From an uncultured Pseudoxanthomonas sp. (GTDB lineage Bacteria; Pseudomonadota; Gammaproteobacteria; Xanthomonadales; Xanthomonadaceae): a stretch of 64,000 nucleotides of DNA. The stretch covers positions 1 to 64,000 of the forward strand of contig CAMLGZ010000006.1 of NCBI GenBank assembly GCA_946479745.1, read 5' to 3'. Positions within the stretch are counted from its first letter, which is position 1, and the number at the start of each line of letters is the position of its first letter. Below, piece after piece: positions 35,103 to 44,477 of the stretch. Made by a program: the position numbers and the translations under genes. The notes beneath the pieces are model-generated. The model did not search any database and was not told where the DNA came from. It was given only the letters and a program-made list of their open reading frames with translations.

Positions 35103-35198
35103 CTAGTCGCAGACCCGCATTGGCCGCGCACGATTATTCGTCCGCGCAATATTGCGGCGGTTGGAATTGGTGCGGGCGGAGGCGGAGGCGCTGGGCAT
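35103..35198 (-). CDS. Asn-rich leader peptide of asnB
   Basis: A 31-codon open frame from ATG (35196-35198) to TAG. Its product starts MPSASASARTN and has Asn at positions 11, 13, 16, 21 and 22. Four of the five Asn codons are AAT although AAC is favoured in the surrounding genes. Codons 27-29 (ATG CGG GTC) contain the strand that can pair with the terminator's first arm. A ribosome stalled at the Asn pair 21-22 would leave codons 27-29 free, allowing the antiterminator; one reaching the stop would cover them and let the terminator form. There is no clear ribosome site; a promoter at 35206-35234 would place the transcript start at or next to the ATG. Confidence 0.75.
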   Translation of the reverse strand: MPSASASARTNSNRRNIARTNNRARPMRVCD

Positions 35199-35205
35199 GG
35201 ATCGA

Positions 35206-35234
35206 AACTAACCGGTTTGAGGGGCAGCTGGCAA
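35206..35234 (-). promoter_or_regulatory. Likely promoter of the asnB leader
   Basis: Minus strand -35 TTGCCA (35229-35234), 17-base spacer, -10 TTAGTT (35206-35211). The predicted transcript start falls within a base or two of the leader-peptide ATG. The -10 is only moderate. Confidence 0.42.
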
Positions 35235-35235
35235 G

Positions 35236-35446
35236 CCCTGAGCCCCTCTCCCACCGGGAGAGGGGTTGGGGTGAGGGTACGGCGGAGCGGCATTTCTACG
35301 GCCGAACGCGGAACCAATAGCGATCGCTCACCAACATCGCTCCCCTCGAACCCTCACACCCCAAGGGTGCTTGCTGCGCGGCGTCCGGCCTTCGGCTACT
35401 GTATCAAGTGCGGGGCCAGGCTCTTCTCCCGATGGAAGAAGGGTTA
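35236..35446. repeat. Composite CCCTCTCCC repeat upstream of asnB
   Basis: It starts with CCCCTCTCCCACCGGGAGAG and GGTTGGGGTGAGGGTACGGCG, then contains a degenerate right end (CCCTCACACCCCAAGGG ... CTTCTCCCGATGGAAGAAGG). It fills most of the space between dapE and the asnB leader; no gene is seen in it. Confidence 0.8.
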
Positions 35447-35461
35447 GAAGCAGCAAAAAGG

Positions 35462-36592
35462 TTACGGTAGCAACAATCTCTCGATCAGCTGCCGATAAAG
35501 CGCAGGCAATGCCTCCAGATCGGCAACCGATACGTTCTCGTCCACCTTGTGGATGCTGGCGTTGACCGGACCGACCTCGATGCATTGCGCACCCAGCGGC
35601 GCTATGAACCGTGCATCCGAAGTACCTCCCGCAGTGCTTTCTTCGGGAGCTGCGCCGGCGAACTCGCCCAGCACGTCCCGCGCAACGGCGCGCAAACGTC
35701 CTTCGGGCGTGTAGAACGGTTCGCCACCCCGATGCCAGTGCATGTCGTATTCAAGACCATGCCGGTCGAGCACAGCATCGATCTCCGTTTCCAGTTGCGC
35801 CGCATTCCAATGCGGGTTGTAGCGCAGGTTGAACAGCACCTTCGCTTCGCCCGGAATCACGTTGTTGGCGCCGGTGCCGGCATTGAAGTTGGAGATCTGC
35901 AGACTGGTGGGGGGGAAGGTTTCGTAGCCTTCGTCCCAACGCCGCGCGGCGAGTTCGGCCAATGCCGGCAGCGCCTGGTGGATCGGGTTGCGCGCTTTGT
36001 CGGGGTACGCGACATGGCCCTGCACTCCTTTCACCGTCAGCGTCGCCGACAATGTACCGCGCCTACCGACGCGCAGAAGATCGCCGAGCTTGCGGGTAGA
36101 CGAAGGCTCACCGGTGATGCACCAGTCGATGGACTGGCCACGCGTGCGGAAAGTGTCGGCGACGCGGCGAACACCATCTATCGCATCGCCTTCTTCATCG
36201 GAAGTGACCAATAGCGCGATCGTGCCGGCGTGGTCGGGATGCGCATCGACGAACTGCTCCAGCGCGATCACGAATGCGGCTACGCTGCCTTTCATATCGG
36301 CGGCGCCGCGTCCATACAACACGCCATCGCGGATCGTCGGCCGGAACGGATCGCTGACCCAATCCTCGACCGGCCCGGACGGCACCACGTCGGTGTGGCC
36401 AAGCAGCACGAGCACCGGCGATCCGCTGCCATGTGCGGCCCACAGGTTGTCCACTTCGCCGAAGCGCATGCGCTCGCAGACGAAGCCTGCACGCTGCAGG
36501 CGCGCAGCGATCAGCTCTTGGCAACCTTCATCGAGCGGCGTCACCGAACGGCGACGGATCAACTCGCTGGTCAGCGCCAGGACATCGCTCAT
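35462..36592 (-). CDS. dapE: Succinyl-diaminopimelate desuccinylase
   Basis: A 376-residue M20-family di-zinc enzyme of lysine/diaminopimelate synthesis. Zinc ligands are visible as His66/Asp68 ([10 protein letters not shown]), Asp99 (GRGAADMKG), Glu133/Glu134 (TSDEEGDA) and the C-terminal His in [11 protein letters not shown]. The ATG at 36592 overlaps the stop of yffB (ATGA), which fixes the start; an open extension upstream is only shadow frame. dapD, which makes the precursor two steps earlier, lies just upstream on the same strand. Confidence 0.97.
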   Translation of the reverse strand: MSDVLALTSELIRRRSVTPLDEGCQELIAARLQRAGFVCERMRFGEVDNLWAAHGSGSPVLVLLGHTDVVPSGPVEDWVSDPFRPTIRDGVLYGRGAADMKGSVAAFVIALEQFVDAHPDHAGTIALLVTSDEEGDAIDGVRRVADTFRTRGQSIDWCITGEPSSTRKLGDLLRVGRRGTLSATLTVKGVQGHVAYPDKARNPIHQALPALAELAARRWDEGYETFPPTSLQISNFNAGTGANNVIPGEAKVLFNLRYNPHWNAAQLETEIDAVLDRHGLEYDMHWHRGGEPFYTPEGRLRAVARDVLGEFAGAAPEESTAGGTSDARFIAPLGAQCIEVGPVNASIHKVDENVSVADLEALPALYRQLIERLLLP

Positions 36593-36948
36593 TTCCCGAT
36601 CCCGAAGCGCTGCTTGAATCCATTGTCGCTGAAGCCTTGGGTCATCACTCCATCGTCGATCACCACCACCGGACGGCGGATCAATTGCGGATATTCCCGT
36701 AGCAGCAGCTTCCATTCGGCGTCGGACCCTGGCGCCTTGCGGTTCTCAGGCAGCTGCCGCCACGTGGTCGAGGATTTGTTGATCAGCGCATCCCAACCGC
36801 CGGCCTGTTTCGACCACTCCAGCAGAGTCTCCGGCGTGCGTTTGTCGTCGCGGTAGTCGACGAACGAATACGCCACACCGAAGCGGTCCAGCCATTTGGT
36901 GGCCTTCTTGCAGGTGTCGCAGTTTTTCAAACCGTAAAGGGTGGCCAT
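36589..36948 (-). CDS. yffB: ArsC/Spx-family protein YffB
   Basis: A 119-residue thioredoxin-fold protein of the ArsC/Spx family with the redox pair CDTC (Cys10, Cys13) in [12 protein letters not shown]. YffB is found directly upstream of dapE in many gammaproteobacteria; its biochemical role is not settled, though it binds glutathione in E. coli-type work. It overlaps dapE by 4 bases. Confidence 0.9.
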   Translation of the reverse strand: MATLYGLKNCDTCKKATKWLDRFGVAYSFVDYRDDKRTPETLLEWSKQAGGWDALINKSSTTWRQLPENRKAPGSDAEWKLLLREYPQLIRRPVVVIDDGVMTQGFSDNGFKQRFGIGK

Positions 36949-36973
36949 GCAATTCCTGTCATTCCGAATTTTA

Positions 36974-37125
36974 AGCCCCTCTCCCGCCGGGAGAGGGGTT
37001 GGGGTGAGGGTACGGCGAAGCGAAATTGCGGCAGCCGAATGTGGAAGCTAAACGGTTCTTCACCATTCCCGCTCCCCCGTACCCTCATCCGCCCTTCGGG
37101 CACCTTCTCCCGAGGGGAGAAGGGA
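36974..37125. repeat. Composite CCCTCTCCC repeat between dapD and yffB
   Basis: Left end CCCCTCTCCCGCCGGGAGAG with GGTTGGGGTGAGGGTACGGCG, right end GTACCCTCATCCGCCCTTCG with CTTCTCCCGAGGGGAGAAGG. It ends only 6 bases from the dapD stop, so on the minus strand it is the first thing transcribed after dapD and may end that transcript. Confidence 0.87.
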
Positions 37126-37130
37126 AAAAC

Positions 37131-37982
<852 letters not shown>

Positions 37983-38001
37983 CTGTTTCCTGTCTTTCCA
38001 A

Positions 38002-40626
38002 TCAAGGGATGTTTTCGAAGCTGGCCCGCAGCGCGTCGCGCAGGGCCTGCTGGGTTCGTTCGTCCAGCGGCTGGCCGTTGGCGTCGGTGATCTGGAACAA
38101 GTCTTCGGCCCGTTCGCCGAAAGTAGCGATGCGTGCGTCGTGCACGTTGAGCCCCTGTGCGCGCAGCACCTGCGCCACATCGGACAACAGACCGGGACGG
38201 TCGGGCGCCACCAGGCTCAACAAAGTGCGTCGCCCGTCGGGCGTGCCGCCGAATTCGATTTTGGGCGCAAACCGGAAATGTTTGAGCTGCCGCGGCACCG
38301 CGCGGCGGGAAGTGCGCACTTTCTCCAGCGGACCGTCCAGCGCACCGCTCAGGCCGGCTTCGACTTCGGCAGGGTCGGAACTGGCGTAACTGTCGGCCGG
38401 CAGGACTTCGAAGGTATCGAAGATCGTGCCGCGCGGGCCATCGAGCACGCGCGCCTGATGGATGCCGAAACCCATGCGGTCCAGCGTCGCCAGGATCGCC
38501 GCGAACAGGCCGCTGCGGTCCGGCGAATGCACGAAGACTTCCAAAGCATTGCCGTCGTCGGCGATGCGGCGCACACGCACCCGGGTTTCGCCCGGGGCGA
38601 CGTTGCGCAAGGCGCTGGCCTGCCAGGCGATCTGTTCCGGACGGAAACGCAGGAAGCCCTCGTCCGGCATGATGCCGAACAGCGCATCGGCGGTAGCCGC
38701 GTCGAAACCCTGCACCGCCATCAGCGCGCGCGCCGATTCGCGCGCCTCTTCCATCCGCGCATCGGCAGCGATGGGCTGCTCGAGGCCTTCACGCAATACG
38801 CGGCGTGTGGCGAAGTACAGGTCGGCGAGCAACCGGTCTTTCCACGCATTCCACAACTTCGGGCTGGTGCCGGCGATGTCCGCGCAGGTCAGCAGATACA
38901 GATAATCCAGGCGCTCGCGGTCGCCGACCAGCGTGGCGAAGCGATGGATCACCTCCGCATCGGAGATATCCTGTTTCTGCGCAGTGATCGACATGCGCAG
39001 GTGCTGTTCGACCAGCCAGGCGATCAGCGCGGTGTCGGCGTCGCTGAGAGCGTGCGCCGCGCAGAACTCGCGTGCATCCACCGCACCCAATTCGGAATGA
39101 TCGCCACCGCGGCCCTTGGCGATATCGTGGAAAAGGCCGGCGATCAGCAGCAATTCGGGTTTGCGCAAGCGCGGCCACACTTCGTGGGCGATGGAAAAAC
39201 GCTCGTCGGCGCGGCCCGACGAAAACGCAGCGATGTTACGCAGCACCATCAGCGTGTGCTGATCGACGGTGTACACATGGAACAAGTCGAATTGCATCCG
39301 CCCCGAGACCCGGGAAAATGCGGGGATCCATTGCCCCAGCACGCCGAGCCGGGCCATGCGGGTAAGCGTTTCGACGGCACGCGGCGCGCGCAGCAAAGCC
39401 ATGAAATCGGTGCGTTGGGCCGTGCTGGCGACTTCGAACGAAGGCAGCCGCGTGAGCGATTCGGCCAGGGCGCGCGCGGTACGCGAATGCAGCCCCCTCA
39501 CTTCCGGATGCGCTGCCCACATGGCGAACAGCGCGAAGACCTGGGAGGCGTCGGTCCGCGGCCAGGCCGGGTCGCGCGCGGCCAGATAACCACGGCGCAA
39601 AGCGAAGAAATCGTCGAGCGGTTCTGGCAGCGCCTCTCCATCGAACTGCTCTTCGAAGCGCTGCAACAGACGGTCGCTGACCCGGCGCACAATGGCTGCG
39701 CTGCGGTAGAACCCCTGCATCATCTTCTCGACGCCCAGGGTTTCCTCGTCGTCGGCAAAACCCAGGCGTTCGGCCAGGGTCTTCTGGTAATCGAAGCGCA
39801 AGCGTTCTTCCGGGCGCCCGGCGACCAGGTGCAGCCCGTAGCGCAAGCGTCCGAGTGCGCGGCGTTCGCGCGCCAGCGCGGCCGCTTCGTCGGGACCGAC
39901 ATGACTCAGGCCGATCAACGGTTCCAGTTCGCGCACGCCGAAGGTACGCAGCGCCATCCAGCCCAGCGTATGCAGGTCGCGCAAGCCACCCGGCCCGTCC
40001 TTGAGATTGGGTTCGAGGTTTTCCGAGGTATCGCCGAAACGCGCGTGGCGCAGACGCAGTTCTTCGCGCTTGGCCACGAAGAAATCGCGCGGCGGCCATA
40101 CCTGCTGCGGGGAAACCGCCGCCGTCAACCTCGCTTGCGCCGCTTCGTCGGCGCATAGCGCGCGCCATTCGATCAAGGCGGTGAGTACGGTCTGATCGGA
40201 GGCGGCCTCCGTGCACTGGTCGGACGAACGCACGGCATGGCTGACCGGCAAACCGGCATCCCACAGCATCGCGAAAAAACGGGAAAGCGCAGCGTGCTGC
40301 GTTTGCTGGGCGTCGGTATCGGCCAGCACCAGCAGGTCGATGTCGGATTGCGGAAAGAGTTCTCCGCGCCCGTAGCCGCCGACCGCGAACAAGGCCAGTG
40401 GAGCTTCAGCGGGAACGCAGTGCGCCCAGGCGTCCTTCAGAAGATGGTCGGCCGCGCGCGCGCGCAGCGCGACCAGGCGGTCCACTTCTTCGCCCTGATC
40501 GAAACGTTTCGCCAGTTTGGCGTCGGAACCGTTCAGCGTCGCGCGTGCGTGCGCCGACCATGCGATATCGCTTTCGCCACCCGGCGGCCGCGGCCCAGTT
40601 TCCTTAGCGGCAGCCGTGATGCTCAC
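38002..40626 (-). CDS. glnD: Bifunctional uridylyltransferase/uridylyl-removing enzyme GlnD
   Basis: An 874-residue sensor that uridylylates PII when glutamine is low and removes UMP when it is high. Order: nucleotidyltransferase site [19 protein letters not shown] (Asp105, Asp107), GlnD-type helical domain, HD hydrolase ([15 protein letters not shown] near residue 490) and two C-terminal ACT domains that bind glutamine. The GTG start at 40626 overlaps the map stop (GTGA), which indicates coupling. PII and glnA are not in the window. Confidence 0.96.
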   Translation of the reverse strand: MSITAAAKETGPRPPGGESDIAWSAHARATLNGSDAKLAKRFDQGEEVDRLVALRARAADHLLKDAWAHCVPAEAPLALFAVGGYGRGELFPQSDIDLLVLADTDAQQTQHAALSRFFAMLWDAGLPVSHAVRSSDQCTEAASDQTVLTALIEWRALCADEAAQARLTAAVSPQQVWPPRDFFVAKREELRLRHARFGDTSENLEPNLKDGPGGLRDLHTLGWMALRTFGVRELEPLIGLSHVGPDEAAALARERRALGRLRYGLHLVAGRPEERLRFDYQKTLAERLGFADDEETLGVEKMMQGFYRSAAIVRRVSDRLLQRFEEQFDGEALPEPLDDFFALRRGYLAARDPAWPRTDASQVFALFAMWAAHPEVRGLHSRTARALAESLTRLPSFEVASTAQRTDFMALLRAPRAVETLTRMARLGVLGQWIPAFSRVSGRMQFDLFHVYTVDQHTLMVLRNIAAFSSGRADERFSIAHEVWPRLRKPELLLIAGLFHDIAKGRGGDHSELGAVDAREFCAAHALSDADTALIAWLVEQHLRMSITAQKQDISDAEVIHRFATLVGDRERLDYLYLLTCADIAGTSPKLWNAWKDRLLADLYFATRRVLREGLEQPIAADARMEEARESARALMAVQGFDAATADALFGIMPDEGFLRFRPEQIAWQASALRNVAPGETRVRVRRIADDGNALEVFVHSPDRSGLFAAILATLDRMGFGIHQARVLDGPRGTIFDTFEVLPADSYASSDPAEVEAGLSGALDGPLEKVRTSRRAVPRQLKHFRFAPKIEFGGTPDGRRTLLSLVAPDRPGLLSDVAQVLRAQGLNVHDARIATFGERAEDLFQITDANGQPLDERTQQALRDALRASFENIP

Positions 40627-41417
40627 AGATCGTTGTCGTCGCCCGGCACCCGGGTCAGGATCTCCACACCGTCTTCGGTCACCGCCACGGTGTGTTCCCA
40701 CTGCGCGGAGAGCTTGCGGTCCTTGGTAACCACGGTCCAGCCGTCGGGCAACAGGCGCGTATAGCGTGTGCCCTCGTTGATCATCGGTTCGATAGTGAAG
40801 GTCATGCCGGGTTTGAGCACCACGCCGTCGCCGGGCCGGCCGTAATGCAGGACCTGCGGTTCGTCGTGATAGACCTTGCCGATGCCATGGCCGCAGTATT
40901 CGCGCACCACGCTGAAACGTTGCGACTCGGCGTATTCCTGGATGGCATGCCCGACATCGCCGAGCGTGGCGCCCGGTTTGACGGTGCGTATGCCGCGGAA
41001 CATGGCTTCGCGCGTGGTTTCCACCAGGCGCCTGGCCATGACCGAAGGCGTGCCCACGTAGTACATGCGGCTGGTGTCTCCATGCCAGCCGTCCTTGATC
41101 ACGGTGACATCGATGTTGACGGTGTCGCCGTCCTTCAGCACCTTGCCCTCGCTGGGCATGCCATGGCAGATCACGTTATTGACCGAAGTGCAGACCGTGA
41201 ACGGGAACGGGATGCGCCCATGGCCGCCGCCATAGCCGACGTTGGCGGGAATGGCGTGCTGCACGTTGACGATATGGTCGTGGCAGACCCGGTCCAGTTC
41301 GGCGGTGGTCACGCCGGGCTTCACGTATGGGGCAACGACCTGCAGCACTTCGGCGGCCAGACGGCCGGCGACGCGCATGTGCTCCAGGTCTTCGGGGGTT
41401 TTGAGGGTAATGGCCAT
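40623..41417 (-). CDS. map: Methionine aminopeptidase type I
   Basis: A 264-residue enzyme removing the first Met from new proteins. The five metal ligands of the family fit the motifs NIDVTVIKDGWHGDTSR (two Asp), GHGIGKVYHDEP (His), TFTIEPMINEG (Glu) and WEHTVAVTEDG (Glu); the His in YGGGHGRIPFPFTVCTSVN is the substrate-side residue. In most gammaproteobacteria map sits divergently next to rpsB; here 5.3 kb carrying a pilin-like cluster separates them. Confidence 0.97.
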   Translation of the reverse strand: MAITLKTPEDLEHMRVAGRLAAEVLQVVAPYVKPGVTTAELDRVCHDHIVNVQHAIPANVGYGGGHGRIPFPFTVCTSVNNVICHGMPSEGKVLKDGDTVNIDVTVIKDGWHGDTSRMYYVGTPSVMARRLVETTREAMFRGIRTVKPGATLGDVGHAIQEYAESQRFSVVREYCGHGIGKVYHDEPQVLHYGRPGDGVVLKPGMTFTIEPMINEGTRYTRLLPDGWTVVTKDRKLSAQWEHTVAVTEDGVEILTRVPGDDNDL

Positions 41418-41551
41418 AGCTGATTATCGCCGATTTCGCTTTGCTCCTGAACAAAACGCCCACCGGGTAAGGCTTGCGGGCCTTTGTGGGCTCGTTGAGC
41501 GACGATCGGCACCGATCTTTCCCGCCGTATGCGCTGTAGCAACTACGTGCA

Positions 41552-41654
41552 CTTAATAAAGTGTGATGTAAATCACGCTTTATTAAGCATTACGTCACAT
41601 TTCGTGAAAATGTGAGACGACTCTCCCAAATTTGAGTGTGAACTAATTCACACT
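41552..41654. promoter_or_regulatory. Three stacked CRP/Clp-like palindromes
   Basis: Three palindromes in an unusually AT-rich 103 bases. (1) 41552-41587: 15-base arms CTTAATAAAGTGTGA / TCACGCTTTATTAAG around 6 bases, including TGTGA-N6-TCACG. (2) 41595-41615: TCACATTT-CGTGA-AAATGTGA. (3) 41635-41654: AGTGTGA-ACTAAT-TCACACT, exactly the TGTGA-N6-TCACA core of CRP-type sites. Sites 1 and 3 are 75 bases apart, about seven helix turns. They lie between map and the first pilin-like gene; Clp, the xanthomonad CRP homologue, is the obvious candidate. The rest of 41418-41863 shows no gene. Confidence 0.72.
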
Positions 41655-41863
41655 GCCCTCCGCTGGGGGCGCCGATCACAGGGGATCCGCTGAGGGGTTG
41701 GGGAGGTGGCATGGGTCCTGCCTATGCCCTGCCCAAAATCCGGCATCAACCTGATTCTAAAGGGATTTAAACCGACGATTGCCTTTCGGGGCATCGCCAA
41801 TCTTTTGTTGAACCTAGCAACCGATTTCAGTACTTCCCAACTCCCTTTAAGGATCGAACGAAC

Positions 41864-42487
41864 ATGCGTATTTCCACCAAGACCCTCTTGGCCGCTGCCG
41901 CTCTGGCTGTCATGCCGATGATGGCCAACGCCGAATCCACCTATACCACCGGCACCGGCACCCCGATCACCGCCTCGGCCCGTCTGGACTTCCAGATCAC
42001 CGTTCCCAAGATCCTGTTCCTGCGCGTCGGTACCGGCGCCGATTTCACCACCAACGCCGCCATCAACCTGATCGCCTTCAACGTCCCCGCCGCCAACCTC
42101 GGCGACGGCACCCCCGTGGCCGCTACTGCCGGCTCGGGCGACGTGGGCAATGGCACCGTGACCGCCAAGGTGGTGGGCAACAACGGCAACATCACCTTCA
42201 CCTCCACCACCCTGGGCGCACTGGGCAATGGCGCCGGCGACACGATCTCCTACGGGCAGATCGGCACCTCGGTGGCGGTTCTGACTTCGGCTACGGCTCT
42301 GCCGCATCCGGCCCTGGTCGATGGCGCCACCAGCACCCTGACCCTGACCCCGATCACCGGCAAGGTGGTCAACCGCGATGCGCGCTGGACCTACACCTAC
42401 GCCAACGGCGCGGTGGCGGCCCCGGGTACCTACGGCGGCGTGGGCGTCAACAACGGGCGCGTCACCTATACGGCTTCGATGCCGTAA
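41864..42487 (+). CDS. Pilin-like secreted protein, major copy
   Basis: A 207-residue exported protein with a signal peptide (cleaved after ANA, residue 24). The mature part has no cysteine and is rich in Thr, Val, Ala, Gly and Asn, with alternating beta pattern and a C-terminal strand NGRVTYTASMP, as in donor-strand-exchange pilins. The core (FLRVGTG, INLIAFNVPAANLGDGTPVAA) is shared with the next gene. AAGGA precedes the ATG and a strong terminator follows, so this gene can be transcribed at a higher level than the downstream set, typical of a major subunit. No known family recognised. Confidence 0.78.
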   Translation: MRISTKTLLAAAALAVMPMMANAESTYTTGTGTPITASARLDFQITVPKILFLRVGTGADFTTNAAINLIAFNVPAANLGDGTPVAATAGSGDVGNGTVTAKVVGNNGNITFTSTTLGALGNGAGDTISYGQIGTSVAVLTSATALPHPALVDGATSTLTLTPITGKVVNRDARWTYTYANGAVAAPGTYGGVGVNNGRVTYTASMP

Positions 42488-42511
42488 CTGCTGAGCATTT
42501 GCTAGGTCCGC

Positions 42512-42545
42512 AGGGAGCCGGCTGTTGATAACCGGCTCCCTTTTC
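42512..42545 (+). terminator. Terminator between the two pilin-like genes
   Basis: AGGGAGCCGG stem, loop with TGTTGAT, CCGGCTCCCT then TTTCT, 24 bases after the stop of the first pilin-like gene. Partial read-through would set the level of the downstream genes. Confidence 0.85.
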
Positions 42546-42562
42546 TGCTGCCCGAGTCCTGC

Positions 42563-43198
42563 ATGAAAGAACGAACTGCAATCGCCGCGGCGCTCTGCTT
42601 CCTGGCTCTCGCCGGAACCGCGTCGACGGCCCATGGCTTCACCGTCAACATCACCAATGGGCTGACCCCGTCGGTCTACCTGCGGGTCGGCAACGGCGTC
42701 TATACCGGCACTTTCAATTCCAACGGCACGCCCGGCAGCGGCGGCGGCATCAACCTGGTGTCGGTCACCGTGCCTGCGGCCCAGTTGGGCAACGGCACCG
42801 CATTGGCGATGACCGGCAACGGCACCCAGCCGAACAGCAACTACGACGGCTTCGCGTTCTGCAACGTTCCGGCGGAAATCTACGTCGGCGGCTTCAATCG
42901 CGGCGGTCTGCTTTCCGGCGGCACCGGCACCTTGAGCGTGACCGCGCCCGCCAACCTCACCAATGCCGCTGGCGACAGCATTCCGTTCTCGCAGATCACC
43001 TGGACCAGCAGCGGCAATGGCGACACCGGTGCGCAACCGTTCCCGGCAGGCGCCTTCACCGGCGGCACCCAGACCCTGGCGAGCTTCCCGGTGAATACTT
43101 GGCGCGAAAGCTGCCACTCATTTTCCTATCACAACAGCAACGTGGTAGCGTCGGGCGTCTACAACGGCCGCGTGACCTACACGCTGACCGTGCCATGA
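42563..43198 (+). CDS. Pilin-like secreted protein, second copy
   Basis: A 211-residue paralogue of the protein at 41864, with a signal peptide ending AHG (about residue 26). Shared features: YLRVGNG, GINLVSVTVPAAQLGNGTALAM and the C-terminal NGRVTYTLTVP. It has two cysteines in the mature part (AFCNVPAE and RESCHSF) which could form a disulfide, unlike the first copy. It may be a minor or tip subunit. The stop overlaps the next start (ATGA). Confidence 0.75.
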   Translation: MKERTAIAAALCFLALAGTASTAHGFTVNITNGLTPSVYLRVGNGVYTGTFNSNGTPGSGGGINLVSVTVPAAQLGNGTALAMTGNGTQPNSNYDGFAFCNVPAEIYVGGFNRGGLLSGGTGTLSVTAPANLTNAAGDSIPFSQITWTSSGNGDTGAQPFPAGAFTGGTQTLASFPVNTWRESCHSFSYHNSNVVASGVYNGRVTYTLTVP

Positions 43199-43674
43199 GC
43201 CTGCGCGCATCGTTCTTCGCGGCGATTGCGGCCTTGGCCGTTATCGCGGCCTGCATTGCTCCAGCTACGGCCCAGACCTATCGGGTGGACGACAGCGCCA
43301 GCCAGGTTTTGGGCGGCACCTTGCGTCTGAAACCGCAGCCACCCTCCGGGCGCAGTCAATTGGATTCGAACGTCGCCGGCGAAATCGCCGTAGCCGTGCG
43401 CCTGGATGTGTCTCCCTGGAAAGGCCGTCTGGCACGCATCTACCTGACGGTTCCAGCGCGGCCGGGCGCTGCGATCACCGCCCGTTGGAGCACCCAGGGA
43501 CGTCTGCTGCCCGGTGTGCTGGGCAGCGGTGAGCGCACCTTGGTCTACACCGGTCCGATCCAGACCGAAATGATCGAAGACACCCTGCGCCTGGCGATCC
43601 AGGCCGATGGACGCAAACTCCGACGCGACGAGCAATTGGCCTTCGCATTCGAAATCGACTTGGGAACGCCTTGA
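43195..43674 (+). CDS. Small exported protein of the pilin-like cluster
   Basis: A 159-residue protein with a signal peptide ending ATAQ (residue 27), then a single predicted beta-rich domain (YRVDDSASQVLGGTLRLKP ... FEIDLGTP). The family is not recognised. It is locked between the second pilin-like gene and the chaperone gene by overlaps at both ends, so it is almost certainly part of the same assembly system, perhaps an adaptor or minor subunit. The ATG at 43195 was chosen because it begins the signal peptide. Confidence 0.72.
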   Translation: MSLRASFFAAIAALAVIAACIAPATAQTYRVDDSASQVLGGTLRLKPQPPSGRSQLDSNVAGEIAVAVRLDVSPWKGRLARIYLTVPARPGAAITARWSTQGRLLPGVLGSGERTLVYTGPIQTEMIEDTLRLAIQADGRKLRRDEQLAFAFEIDLGTP

Positions 43675-44477
43675 TGTCCACGCAACGAAGCCGCCTCCGC
43701 GGAATCTTTCTCGCACTGTGCTGCCTGACTCCCGGCCTCGCCTGGGGACAAGGATTCTCCGCTTTGGTTTCGCCGCCCCGGATCGAAGACAGCGCCAAGC
43801 CTGGCGAGATCTATCGCAACGTCATCGAAATCACCAACGTCTCCGACAATGCCGCCCACTACACGGTCAAGACCGCCGACTGGACGCTGCAAGCGGACAA
43901 CACCGTGCAGTTCTCCGAGGCGCTGGCGCCGGGCAGTTGCCGTCCCTGGGTCGGAGTGGAAGCGGGCGAATTGAGCATGGCCCCCAACGCCAAGAAGCGT
44001 TACCGCTTCGAAGTCGCGGTGCCGGCCGACGCGCCGGCTGGTGAGTGCCGTTTCGCGATCATGATCGAGGGCGATCCTGAAAGCGTGCAGGGCGGCGTCG
44101 CCGTCCCGGTGTCCGGGCGCATCGGCGTCATCGTCTACCTGACCCTCGGCGATGCCGCTGCACAGCTGTCGATCGTCGGACAGAAGCTGCAGACCGTCGA
44201 TGGTCAGCTCGTGCCGGTACTGTCGGTGCGCAATGCCGGCAACGCGCACGCGCGCCTGCAGGGTTTCGTCGATGGCAAGGACGGCAGCGGCAAGACCTAC
44301 GCGTTCGCGCCTTCCACGTTGCCCATCCTGCCTGGCGAAACCCGTGAGATCCCGCTTACACCGCAAGGCGATAGCGAAGACGCACCTGCCCCAGCTCTGA
44401 CTTATCCCCTGCAGCTGAAGGGCCGTCTTGACTGGGGCAAGCAGCATCTGGATATCGAGACAACGCTGTCGCGATGA
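43674..44477 (+). CDS. PapD-like periplasmic chaperone
   Basis: A 267-residue exported protein (signal peptide ending AWG, about residue 25). The N-terminal domain is immunoglobulin-like in the manner of pilus chaperones: FSALVSPPRIEDSAKPGEIYRN then IEITNVSDNAAHYTVK, PNAKKRYRFEVAVP and AGECRFAIMIEG. A second beta domain follows (VPVSGRIGVIVYLTLGDAA to the C-terminus). It would hold subunits before assembly. Overlaps both neighbours (TGATG upstream, ATGA downstream). It differs from PapD/FimC in lacking a clear FGL or FGS signature. Confidence 0.75.
   Translation: MSTQRSRLRGIFLALCCLTPGLAWGQGFSALVSPPRIEDSAKPGEIYRNVIEITNVSDNAAHYTVKTADWTLQADNTVQFSEALAPGSCRPWVGVEAGELSMAPNAKKRYRFEVAVPADAPAGECRFAIMIEGDPESVQGGVAVPVSGRIGVIVYLTLGDAAAQLSIVGQKLQTVDGQLVPVLSVRNAGNAHARLQGFVDGKDGSGKTYAFAPSTLPILPGETREIPLTPQGDSEDAPAPALTYPLQLKGRLDWGKQHLDIETTLSR

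Noticed and set aside
33174..37125. Possibility that the asnB-dapE-dapD block is a recently acquired island because repeats flank its genes.
   Set aside because: The genes are core metabolism with composition like the rest of the window and conserved order (map-glnD-dapD, yffB-dapE).
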